Shown here piece by piece: positions 1 through 7,301 of a DNA stretch of 64,000 nucleotides. Below the pieces are notes generated by a model. The model saw nothing but the letters and a program-made list of their open reading frames with translations. It did no database searches and was not told the origin of the DNA. The stretch comes from Hamadaea sp. (lineage in GTDB: Bacteria > Actinomycetota > Actinomycetes > Mycobacteriales > Micromonosporaceae), in NCBI RefSeq assembly GCF_013362815.1, contig NZ_JABFVK010000061.1, positions 1 through 64,000 on the forward strand, in the 5' to 3' direction. The translations under genes were made by a program, and so were the position numbers. Position 1 is the first letter of the stretch; every line of letters starts with the position of its first letter.

Positions 1-27
1 CGCACGGCCCGCGCCGCACCGCGCTAG
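1..27 (+). CDS. Possible 3' end of an upstream gene (partial)
   Basis: Reading from base 1 in frame 1 gives eight residues ending in arginine and then a TAG stop at 25-27. This could be the tail of a gene that begins before the window. Eight codons are far too few to identify it, and an open frame this short occurs often by chance in GC-rich DNA. The 117 bases that follow hold the promoter region of the GH92 gene. Confidence 0.25.
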   Translation, partial: RTARAAPR

Positions 28-116
28 CACCAGATCCCTGATCTGCCCGGAAACAGTCCGGCACAGTACGGGCTATTGACATATGTCTTCGTAGGGACTT
101 TTCTATCTCCATTCCA

Positions 117-130
117 TGACAACGTTGTCT
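117..130. promoter_or_regulatory. LacI-type operator upstream of the GH92 gene
   Basis: The 12-base palindrome GACAACGTTGTC at 118-129 lies 15 bases before the GH92 start codon. The same 12 bases occur at 4436-4447, in front of the ROK kinase and the LacI regulator. A -35-like TTGACA stands at 76-81, inside another small palindrome (GACATATGTC, 78-87). The -10 is unclear. A repressor bound here would sit just downstream of the promoter and block it. That the LacI protein at 4486-5490 binds here is inferred from the shared palindrome and the proximity. Confidence 0.75.
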
Positions 131-144
131 GAAAGGAGTGGATC

Positions 145-3100
145 ATGTCCCGCGGACCCCTCCCACGGTTCGGGCGTGTGTTCACCGCTTTCCTCGCCAT
201 CGTGACCGGAACGGTCGCAGCCGGTGTCGCGTACGCGCCAACGCCGGCGCACGCGGCCCTCAACCTCACCCAGTACGTGAACCCGTTCATCGGGACCGAC
301 GACAGCAACTCGCCCAACCCCGTCCCCGGCGGCGCCGGTGGCAGCACCGTGCCCGGTCCGGTCGCTCCGTTCGGGATGGTGCAGTTCAGCCCGGACACGC
401 CGACTGCGTCCCCCTCCGGCTACCGGTTCTCCGACACCCAGATCCAGGAGTACGCCCTGACCCATTTCAACGGGGCGGGCTGCTCGAACAACGAGGACAT
501 CGGAATCCTCCCGATCACCGGCGCGATCGGATCGTCGCCGGGCACCAACTGGACGGCGTACCAGGCGACACAGGTAAAGGGCAGTGAAGTCGCCCAGGCC
601 GGTTACTACAAGTCGGTGCTGTCCACCTACGGGAACACGCAGGTCGAGTTGTCCGCGACGAAGCGTACGGCGATCATGCGGCTCGCGTACCCGGCCACGG
701 CGTCGGCTCGCGTACTGCTGAACACGAGCAAGAGCGCGACCGGCAGCCGCAGCGGCTCCATCTCGATCAGCGGTGCGACCGTGAGCGGCTCGGTCACCGG
801 CGGCGGCTTCTGCGGGTCGTCGAAGACCTACCAGATCTACTACTACGGCCAGTTCGACCGTACGCCGACTTCGGTCGGCACCTGGCTCGGCAGCACGGTG
901 AGCGCCGGTTCGACGAGCACGAGTGGCGCCAACTCGGGCGGCTACGTCACCTTCGACACCAGCAGCAATCCGGCGGTGAATTTCAAGATCGGAATCTCCT
1001 TCGTCAGCGTCGCCAACGCGCAGGCCAACCTGGCCGCCGAGCAGAGTGGCTTCGCTTTCGACACCGTACGCGCCAACGCCGACGCGGACTGGAACGCGAT
1101 GCTGAACCGGGTGCAGGCGACCGGTGGCAGCGCAACTGATCTGCAGAAGTTCTACACCGCCCTCTACCACGTGCTGATCAACCCGAATATCGCCAGCGAC
1201 GTCAACGGGCAGTACCGCGGGTTCGACCAGGCGGTGCACACCTCCAGCCGGACGATCTACCAGAACTACTCGGGCTGGGACATCTATCGGTCGTGGGCCG
1301 CGTTGGTGGCGTTGATCGCGCCCGGCGAGGCGGCCGACATCGCCAACTCGATGGTGCTCGACGGCCAGCAGGGCGGGCTCATTCCGAAGTGGTCGCACAA
1401 CAGCAACGAGCATTTCGTCATGACCGGTGACCCCGGGCCGGTCATCGTGTCCAGCCTCAACGCGTTCGGCGTCACGAACTTCGACACCGCCGCCGCGCTG
1501 AACCTGATGAACAGCAGCTCCAACGGCGGAACGATCCAGGGCGGCGCCATTCGCGGCCGCCAGTCGGAGTACGTCAGCCAGCATTTCATCGACGAGGACT
1601 CGTCCGACTCCTTGGAGTACTCCGCGTCGGACTTCGCGGTGGCGCAGTTCGCCCAACGACAGGGCAACACCAGCCTGTACAACACGTACATGACACGGGC
1701 GCAGTGGTGGGCGAACGTGTTCTCCACCGAGTCGAGCTACATCCAGCAGCGCAACCCGGACAACAGCTGGACCTGGCCGCTCGACCCGGCCAGCAGCAGC
1801 AACTACACCGAGGGCAACGCCTCGCAGTACACCTGGATGGTCACCTACAACTTCGGCAGCCTGATCAACCTCATGGGCGGGCCGCAGACCGCGCGACAGC
1901 GGCTCGACCACCACTTCACCCAGCTCAACGGGGGCCTGACCCAGCCGTACTTCTACATCGGCAACGAACCCGAGCACGGAGTGCCGTGGGCGTACAACTG
2001 GGCGCAATGGCCGGCCGGGACCTCGTCGGTCGTCCGCCGGGTGATGAACGAGTCCTACACGACCGGAGCCGGCGGCCTGCCCGGCAACGAGGACCTCGGT
2101 GCGACCTCGGCCTGGTACGTGTGGGGCGCGCTGGGCATGTACCCGGCTACGCCCGGCGCGGACACGCTGGCGTTGCACGGCCCGCTGTTCCCGTCGATCC
2201 TGATCGACCGGCCGTCCGGCGACATCCAGATCACCGCCACCGGAGCCGGCCAGGGCTCGCAGTACGTGCAGAGCTTCAGCCGCAACGGCACCAGCCAGAC
2301 CCGGAACTACCTGCGCTACCCGGACGTCGCGAACGGCGCCACCCTCGCGTACACGATGGGAAGCGCTGCGAGCAGCTGGGGCACCGGCGCGGGTGACGTG
2401 CCCCCGAGCTTCAACGACGGCTGGACCCCGCCCGCCGCGGCGCCGAATCTGGGCCCGAACCTGGCTCAGGGCAAGGCCGCGAGCGGCTCGACGACCTGCA
2501 ACTCGAGCGAGACCGCGGACAAGGCCTTCGACGGGCAGATCTCGGCGGCTAGCAAGTGGTGCTCCAGCGTGAGCGGTACGAAGACGCTGCAGGTCGACCT
2601 CGGTTCGATCCAGAACGTGGGCGCGTTCGTGGTCAAGCACGCCGGGCTCGGCGGCGAGAACACCGGTTGGAACATCGGCGCGTTCACCATCTCCACCAGC
2701 ACCGACAACAGCACCTGGAGCCAGCGGGTGTCGGTCTCCGGCAACCGTTCCAGCCGCACCTATCACCCCATCGGCACCGTCTCCGCGCGCTACGTGCGGC
2801 TCGACATCACCACACCCACGAACAACGGCAATGCCGCGGCACGCATTGCCGAATTCGAGGTGTACGCCGGAACAGGCGGACCGGTCAACCTCGCCTTGGG
2901 GAAGGCAGCGACCGCCGATTCGTCGTGTGCCACGAGTGAGGGCCCGGAGAAGGCCGTCAACGGCTCCTGGACCGGTGGCAACAGCGACAAGTGGTGTTCG
3001 CTGGGCAGCAGCAAGTGGTGGCAGGTGGACCTGGGCTCGACCCAGACCGTCTCGTCGTTCACGGTGCGGCACGCCGGCGCGGGCGGGGAGTCGACGACGT

Positions 3101-3300
3101 GGAACACGCGCGACTTCACGATCCAGACGTCGACCGACGGTTCGACCTGGACGACGCGGGCGACGGTCACGGGGAACACCGCCAGCGTCAGTACGCACCC
3201 GATCACTCCGGTCTCCGCCCGCTATGTGCGGCTGACCGTCCAAACCCCGGCCCAAGACACGAACACCGCCGCCCGCATCTACGAATTCGAGGTCTACTAA
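145..3300 (+). CDS. Secreted GH92 alpha-mannosidase with two F5/8C (CBM32-type) domains
   Basis: This is a predicted secreted exo-alpha-mannosidase of glycoside hydrolase family 92, 1051 residues long. A signal peptide covers about residues 1-37 (hydrophobic core, then AHA before the likely cleavage site). The GH92 region spans about residues 40-740; it starts with YVNPFIGT, has YSGWDIYRSW near residue 374 and GNEDLGATSAWYVWG near 645, all family hallmarks. Two F5/8 type C, galactose-binding-like domains follow (about 775-910 and 915-1051) and probably hold the enzyme on glycans. GH92 enzymes are calcium-dependent and invert; they trim alpha-mannosides from N-glycans or mannans. The start ATG has the Shine-Dalgarno AAAGGAG at 132-138. 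The ROK kinase and LacI regulator that share its operator suggest a small mannoside-use regulon. The linkage specificity cannot be read from sequence. Confidence 0.93.
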   Translation: MSRGPLPRFGRVFTAFLAIVTGTVAAGVAYAPTPAHAALNLTQYVNPFIGTDDSNSPNPVPGGAGGSTVPGPVAPFGMVQFSPDTPTASPSGYRFSDTQIQEYALTHFNGAGCSNNEDIGILPITGAIGSSPGTNWTAYQATQVKGSEVAQAGYYKSVLSTYGNTQVELSATKRTAIMRLAYPATASARVLLNTSKSATGSRSGSISISGATVSGSVTGGGFCGSSKTYQIYYYGQFDRTPTSVGTWLGSTVSAGSTSTSGANSGGYVTFDTSSNPAVNFKIGISFVSVANAQANLAAEQSGFAFDTVRANADADWNAMLNRVQATGGSATDLQKFYTALYHVLINPNIASDVNGQYRGFDQAVHTSSRTIYQNYSGWDIYRSWAALVALIAPGEAADIANSMVLDGQQGGLIPKWSHNSNEHFVMTGDPGPVIVSSLNAFGVTNFDTAAALNLMNSSSNGGTIQGGAIRGRQSEYVSQHFIDEDSSDSLEYSASDFAVAQFAQRQGNTSLYNTYMTRAQWWANVFSTESSYIQQRNPDNSWTWPLDPASSSNYTEGNASQYTWMVTYNFGSLINLMGGPQTARQRLDHHFTQLNGGLTQPYFYIGNEPEHGVPWAYNWAQWPAGTSSVVRRVMNESYTTGAGGLPGNEDLGATSAWYVWGALGMYPATPGADTLALHGPLFPSILIDRPSGDIQITATGAGQGSQYVQSFSRNGTSQTRNYLRYPDVANGATLAYTMGSAASSWGTGAGDVPPSFNDGWTPPAAAPNLGPNLAQGKAASGSTTCNSSETADKAFDGQISAASKWCSSVSGTKTLQVDLGSIQNVGAFVVKHAGLGGENTGWNIGAFTISTSTDNSTWSQRVSVSGNRSSRTYHPIGTVSARYVRLDITTPTNNGNAAARIAEFEVYAGTGGPVNLALGKAATADSSCATSEGPEKAVNGSWTGGNSDKWCSLGSSKWWQVDLGSTQTVSSFTVRHAGAGGESTTWNTRDFTIQTSTDGSTWTTRATVTGNTASVSTHPITPVSARYVRLTVQTPAQDTNTAARIYEFEVY

Positions 3301-3308
3301 CCCCTTCC

Positions 3309-3449
3309 CGTTGATCATGAACCTAGGGTCCACCTGTGCGGTGTGTCGCACCCCTAAGGTCGTGATCATCGACGCGGCGACGCCGCGTCGATCACGACCG
3401 AGGGTGCTCCGACACGCCGCCCACGCGGACCCTAGGTTCATGATCAACG
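3309..3449. repeat. Composite intergenic palindrome, family A (two inverted units)
   Basis: The arms at 3309-3331 and 3427-3449 are a perfect 23-base inverted repeat beginning CGTTGATCATGAACC. Inside is a second hairpin (about 3358-3379 with 3381-3399, GGTCGTGATC against GATCACGACC). Each half, about 3310-3372 and 3384-3449, resembles the single 68-base element at 33760-33827, including GCGGTGTGTCG in the middle. The whole is therefore two units head to head, like a BIME. It lies between the convergent GH92 and ROK kinase genes, where it may also act as a bidirectional terminator, although there is no T-tract. Confidence 0.85.
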
Positions 3450-3462
3450 GGGCTGGACGGGG

Positions 3463-4407
3463 TTAAGAGGCGAGGCGGAGCACCGACGGATAGCGCTCCG
3501 GTTCGAAGGCGAGCGCGGCCGCGCCCACGAGGCCGGCCGCGTTCCCCAGTTCCGCCGGGGCGACGGCGAGATCCCGCAGGAAGCCGAGTTTGGCGTGCTC
3601 GTCGATGGCCTGCCGCAGCGGCGGGAGCAGCACGTCGGCCGCCCGGGAGACGCCACCGCCGACGACCGCCAGGGACAGGTCGGCGATCGCCGCAGCGGAG
3701 ACGATCCCGGCGGCCACCGCTTGGCCGGCGCGGTCGAAGGCCTGGCCGGCGATCTTGTCGCCCGCACGGGCGGCGGCGGCCAAGTCCACCGCGGACTCGC
3801 CGATCCAGCCTTGGCGGCGTGCCCAGGCCACCATGCTCGGGCCGCTGGCGATGCCCTCGACACAACCCCGGCCGCCGCACGGGCACGGGTCGCCGTCCAG
3901 GTCGACGACGGTGTGCCCGATGTGCCCGGCGTTCCCCGTACGCCCGCTCACCAACCGGCCGCGTTGAATCAGCCCGCCGCCGACGCCGGTCGACACCACC
4001 AGGACGATCACGTCGTCCACGGATCGGGCGGCGCCGCGCCAATGCTCCCCGACGGCGGCGCACATCCCGTCGCCGGCCATGCGTACGGGGGTGCCGGGAA
4101 CCAGCTCGGCGACGCGCGGGGCCAGCGGAAAGTCTCGCCAGCCGAGGATGTTGACCGGGCTGACCGTGCCCTCGTCCAGGTTCATCGGACCGGCGGTGCC
4201 GATGCCGATGCCGACCACCGGGTGACCCGACGCCTCAGAAAGCGTGTCTTGGATGAGCCCAGCGAGCGGGGCGAACACCGTCTCGGCGTCCCCGGGCAGC
4301 GTCGGCACGCTCCGCGCGCCGAGCACCGTCCCGTCCGAGCTCACGAGAGAGGCCGCCATTTTGGTGCCGCCGATGTCGACGGCGAGGGCGAGCGCAGCAC
4401 GATCCAT
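3463..4407 (-). CDS. ROK-family sugar kinase (glucokinase-like)
   Basis: This predicted cytoplasmic ATP-dependent hexose kinase has 314 residues. It begins with the phosphate-binding motif of ROK kinases (AVDIGGTKMAASLV), and has the zinc-binding CPCGGRGCVEG motif preceded by the histidine-rich segment (GHTVVDLDGDP). It has no N-terminal helix-turn-helix, so it is a kinase and not a ROK regulator. The start ATG is preceded on the minus strand by TATCCT (4420-4415) and seven bases, with no Shine-Dalgarno, so the mRNA is probably leaderless. It is divergent from the LacI gene and shares the operator at 4435-4448, which also matches the site before GH92. The substrate may be mannose released by GH92, or glucose; this is inference from context. 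Confidence 0.88.
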   Translation of the reverse strand: MDRAALALAVDIGGTKMAASLVSSDGTVLGARSVPTLPGDAETVFAPLAGLIQDTLSEASGHPVVGIGIGTAGPMNLDEGTVSPVNILGWRDFPLAPRVAELVPGTPVRMAGDGMCAAVGEHWRGAARSVDDVIVLVVSTGVGGGLIQRGRLVSGRTGNAGHIGHTVVDLDGDPCPCGGRGCVEGIASGPSMVAWARRQGWIGESAVDLAAAARAGDKIAGQAFDRAGQAVAAGIVSAAAIADLSLAVVGGGVSRAADVLLPPLRQAIDEHAKLGFLRDLAVAPAELGNAAGLVGAAALAFEPERYPSVLRLAS

Positions 4408-4434
4408 GGCGGGCAGGATAGCCCGAGCGTCTTG

Positions 4435-4448
4435 TGACAACGTTGTCA
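4435..4448. promoter_or_regulatory. LacI-type operator between the ROK kinase and lacI genes
   Basis: TGACAACGTTGTCA is a perfect 14-base palindrome, identical over 12 bases to the site at 118-129. It lies 28 bases upstream of the ROK kinase start and 38 bases upstream of the LacI start, so one bound dimer could control both divergent genes, including autoregulation. The likely -10 hexamers are TATCCT (4420-4415, minus strand) and TAACCT (4473-4478, plus strand). Confidence 0.8.
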
Positions 4449-4485
4449 GCCCCGCGTACCGTTGCCGTGACGTAACCTCCTCAGC

Positions 4486-5490
4486 GTGGTGGCGAGTCGG
4501 CACGAGAAGCAGCGGGACGGGCGGCCCACGATGGTCGACGTCGCCAAACGCGCAGGTGTCAGCCTGAAGACCGTCTCGCGGGTGGTCAACGGTTCCCCGC
4601 AGGTGCAGCCGGAACTCGCCGACCGCGTCCACGCGGCCATCGCCGAGCTCGGCTTCCGGCGTAACCACCTGGCCAGCGCCTTGCGTTCGGGGCAGCTCAC
4701 CGCGACGGTCGGGCTGCTCATCGAGGAGATCGCCAATCCGTTCTACGCGACCATCGCCGGAGTGGTGGCCGAGACTGCGCGGGAACACGACACCCTGCTG
4801 TTCACCGCGAGCTCCGAGGAGGACCCCGTACGCGAGGAGCTGCTCCTCCGCGATCTCTGCGCGCGCCGAGTGGACGGGCTCATCGTGGTGCCGGCCGGAT
4901 ACGACCACGGTTTCCTGCGTTCGGAGGTGGAGCGGGGTCTCCCGGTGGTGTTCCTCGACCGGCCAGGCGGCGGGCTGGTGGCCGACACCGTCCTGCTGGA
5001 CAACCGGGGCGGCACCCGGGCGGGGGTGGAGCGGCTCCTCGCCGGTGGCCACCGGCGGATCGCCGTCCTGCTCGACTCGGTCGGGGTCTACACGATGCGG
5101 GAACGCCTGGCCGGGGCCCAGGAGGCGCTGGCCGCCGCCGGGATTCCGTACGACCCCACGCTCGTTCGCGAAGGGGTCAAGGACCCTGCCACCGCCGCAG
5201 CGGTCGTGGCTGAATTGTCCGATGTAGACGCGTACGTGTGCCTCAACAACCGGATCACCGTCGGAGCGCTGCAAGAACTCGTACGCCGAGGCGGCGACGC
5301 CGAACTGCTCGGCTTCGACGACTTCGAGCTGTCCTACCTGATGCCGCGACCGTTCACGGTGATCGCGTACGACCCGAAGGAGCTGGCGCGCCGGGCGGCG
5401 GACCTGTTGTTCGCCCGGATCGCGGGGGACGAGACGTGGCCGCGGACGGAGGTGCTGCCGACGCACCTCATCGAGCGCGGCCTCCGCTGA
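4486..5490 (+). CDS. LacI-family transcriptional regulator (probable repressor of the GH92/ROK kinase regulon)
   Basis: This is a 334-residue LacI/GalR regulator. The N-terminal helix-turn-helix and hinge are at about residues 15-70 (VDVAKRAGVSLKTVSRVVNG, then ASALRSGQ), followed by a periplasmic-binding-protein-like sugar domain. The recognition-helix positions equivalent to LacI 17, 18 and 22 are Leu, Lys and Arg. The start is GTG, seven bases after TAACCT (4473-4478), without a Shine-Dalgarno, which suggests a leaderless transcript; GTG at 4489 is an alternative. The identical palindromes at 118-129 and 4436-4447 make it the probable repressor of the GH92 gene, of the divergent ROK kinase and of itself. 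Its 3' end overlaps the convergent HAD gene by 23 bases. The effector sugar is unknown. Confidence 0.92.
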   Translation: MVASRHEKQRDGRPTMVDVAKRAGVSLKTVSRVVNGSPQVQPELADRVHAAIAELGFRRNHLASALRSGQLTATVGLLIEEIANPFYATIAGVVAETAREHDTLLFTASSEEDPVREELLLRDLCARRVDGLIVVPAGYDHGFLRSEVERGLPVVFLDRPGGGLVADTVLLDNRGGTRAGVERLLAGGHRRIAVLLDSVGVYTMRERLAGAQEALAAAGIPYDPTLVREGVKDPATAAAVVAELSDVDAYVCLNNRITVGALQELVRRGGDAELLGFDDFELSYLMPRPFTVIAYDPKELARRAADLLFARIAGDETWPRTEVLPTHLIERGLR

Positions 5491-6274
5491 ACAGCCCCTC
5501 GAGGACGACGGCGACGCCGTCGTCGTCGTTGGCGGGGGCGCGCAGCGAGGTGGCGGCGAGCACTGCGGGATGCGCGTTGGCGACTGCATACGCCGTCCCG
5601 GCCCAGGCCAGCATCGGCAGGTCGTTCGGCGCGTCCCCGAACGCGATCACCTCGTCGGAGGTGACGCCCCACTGCTCGCACAGCGCGGCCAGCGTGGCGG
5701 CCTTCGAGACCCCGGCCGCGCCGATCTCCAGTGGCGCGCGCTCGGCCGACCAGGTGCATTCGATCAGCTCGCCGATCGCCGGGCGCAGCCGTTCCCAGGC
5801 ACGATCCGGGTCGGAGTCGGGCAGCCACACCATGAGCTTGACGAACGGCTCGGTCAGCAGGTCCGCCACGCTTTCGACGAACTCACGCCGATAGTCGAGC
5901 GCGGGCTTGTACCGATAGCCCGGCTCGAACAGCACGCGGTGCCCGGTCTCCACCGCGAAGCCGGAGCCCGGCACGATCGCGGTGATCTCCTCGATCACCT
6001 TGCGCGCGACGTCCAGCGGCAGTGGATGCAGGATCTCCGGCGCCTCGCCGACGCGGTGAAGATTCGAGCCATTGCCACAGATCGCCAGGTCGATCAGCGT
6101 CTCGCCGCCGAAGAGCTCGTCGATCACGCGGGCCGGCCGGGCGGTCGCGGCCACCACGCGCGTTCCGGCTGAGCGGACCGCTTTCAATGCTGCTTTGGTA
6201 CGCACAGAGAGCGTGACGTCGCTGCGGAGCAGTGTCCCGTCCAGATCCGTAGCCACGACTTTCGGCATGATCAC
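5468..6274 (-). CDS. Cof-type HAD-superfamily sugar/nucleotide phosphatase
   Basis: A haloacid-dehalogenase-like phosphatase of the Cof subfamily, about 268 residues. Motif I is near the N-terminus (VVATDLDGTLL, nucleophile and acid/base aspartates), the Cof cap domain follows, and the C-terminal motif IV is GDAPNDLPML. Cof enzymes dephosphorylate sugar phosphates and small cofactors such as FMN or PLP; the substrate here is not readable. I chose the GTG at 6274 because TAGGGT (6287-6282) stands exactly seven bases before it. GTG 6283 and ATG 6268 in the same frame are alternatives. It is divergent from the SDR gene, with a 17-base palindrome between them, and its 3' end overlaps the LacI gene by 23 bases. 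Confidence 0.88.
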   Translation of the reverse strand: MIMPKVVATDLDGTLLRSDVTLSVRTKAALKAVRSAGTRVVAATARPARVIDELFGGETLIDLAICGNGSNLHRVGEAPEILHPLPLDVARKVIEEITAIVPGSGFAVETGHRVLFEPGYRYKPALDYRREFVESVADLLTEPFVKLMVWLPDSDPDRAWERLRPAIGELIECTWSAERAPLEIGAAGVSKAATLAALCEQWGVTSDEVIAFGDAPNDLPMLAWAGTAYAVANAHPAVLAATSLRAPANDDDGVAVVLEGLFSGGRAR

Positions 6275-6316
6275 GTCTTTCACCCTACCGGGTGGCCGTC
6301 AACATTCTTACATTGC

Positions 6317-6333
6317 GATGAATCGAATTCATC
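6317..6333. promoter_or_regulatory. Candidate operator in the divergent HAD/SDR promoter region
   Basis: GATGAAT-CGA-ATTCATC is a perfect inverted repeat with 7-base arms and a 3-base centre. It lies in the 94-base gap between the HAD start and the SDR start. No regulator gene adjoins it, so the binding protein is unknown. Confidence 0.45.
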
Positions 6334-6368
6334 CGTGATGCTCGGCCGTACTGGAGGAAGGGGTAACA

Positions 6369-7184
6369 ATGCCGCATCGCTGGCTGGTCACCGGGTGTTC
6401 GAGCGGAGTGGGCCGGGCCTTGGCCCGTCGCCTCGTCGACGAGGGCGAACAGGTGCTCGTCACCGCCCGGCGGCCCGAGACGATCGCCGAGTTCGCGGGC
6501 CTGCCCAACGTCGTCGTCGCACCGCTGGACGTCCGGGACGAGGAGCAGTGCCGCGCTGCGATCGAGCTCGCCGCCGACCGCTTCGGCGGGCTGGACGTCC
6601 TGGTCAACAACGCCGGATACGGGCAGTTCGGGGCGGTCGAGGAAGTCTCGCCGGAGCAACTGCTGGCTCAGTTCGAGACGAACCTGTTCGGGCCGTGGCG
6701 GCTGCTGCGCCTGGCCATGCCCCAGTGGCGGGCGCAGGGTGGCGGGCACGCCCTGTTCGTCTCCTCGACGGCCGGCTTCACGCCCTATCCGGGGCTCTCG
6801 GCGTACACGTCGAGCAAGTTCGCCCTGGAAGGGCTCGCCGAATCGCTCGCGCAGGAGGCGGCACAGTTCGGCGTACGCGTGACGATCCTCCAGCTGGGCG
6901 GATTCGCCACCGGCTACGGCCGGGCGCTGGTGCAGCCCGCGCAATCGGTCGACGCCTACGTTCCGGTGTACGGCGAGATGCGAACCGCCTTCGAGCACTT
7001 CGAGCAGTTGCCGGGGCTGAACGATCCCACGCTGTTCGCCGAGACGGTGGTACGCGTCGTCCGCGAACCGAATCCGCCGTTGCGCGTACCAGTCGGTCCT
7101 GATGCGCAGGCGCACCTGACCGCGGCGCTGGAGCAGCGGGTGAAGCAGCTGGCCGCGACCACGGACGGCGACGACTTCTTTTAG
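6369..7184 (+). CDS. Short-chain dehydrogenase/reductase (SDR)
   Basis: A 271-residue classical SDR with a Rossmann fold. The cofactor motif TGCSSGVGRALA is at about residues 7-18, with NNAGYG near 80, the catalytic serine in SSTAGF, and the YTSSK (Tyr-x-x-x-Lys) motif near residue 147. Arginine at the end of the second strand (ARRPE) suggests NADP(H) preference. The start ATG follows the Shine-Dalgarno GGAGGAAGG at about 6354. The substrate cannot be inferred. Similar proteins are often annotated as oxidoreductases acting on quinones, alcohols or sugars. It appears to be a single-gene transcript ending at the hairpin at 7256-7291. Confidence 0.88.
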   Translation: MPHRWLVTGCSSGVGRALARRLVDEGEQVLVTARRPETIAEFAGLPNVVVAPLDVRDEEQCRAAIELAADRFGGLDVLVNNAGYGQFGAVEEVSPEQLLAQFETNLFGPWRLLRLAMPQWRAQGGGHALFVSSTAGFTPYPGLSAYTSSKFALEGLAESLAQEAAQFGVRVTILQLGGFATGYGRALVQPAQSVDAYVPVYGEMRTAFEHFEQLPGLNDPTLFAETVVRVVREPNPPLRVPVGPDAQAHLTAALEQRVKQLAATTDGDDFF

Positions 7185-7255
7185 CCCCACCCGGCCTCGC
7201 GAAGCACGGTCGCTGGAGAACCGCGCGCGGCGGCAGCGGACCGCGGACATGGGGC

Positions 7256-7291
7256 GGCCCCGTGTCGCTTCGAGCGCGGCGACACGGGGCC
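7256..7291. terminator. Bidirectional hairpin terminator
   Basis: GGCCCCGTGTCGC (7256-7268) pairs with GCGACACGGGGCC (7279-7291), with a 10-base loop. It lies between the convergent SDR and GH48 genes, 72 bases after one stop codon and 11 bases after the other. No T-tract follows, as is usual for actinomycete terminators. Confidence 0.8.
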
Positions 7292-7301
7292 TGGAATAAC
7301 G

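Noticed and set aside
103-3447. A 1114-codon open frame on the minus strand across GH92
   Set aside because: It runs antisense through a clear GH92 gene, is rich in Arg, Val and Gly as expected from GC-biased third positions, and shows no domain.
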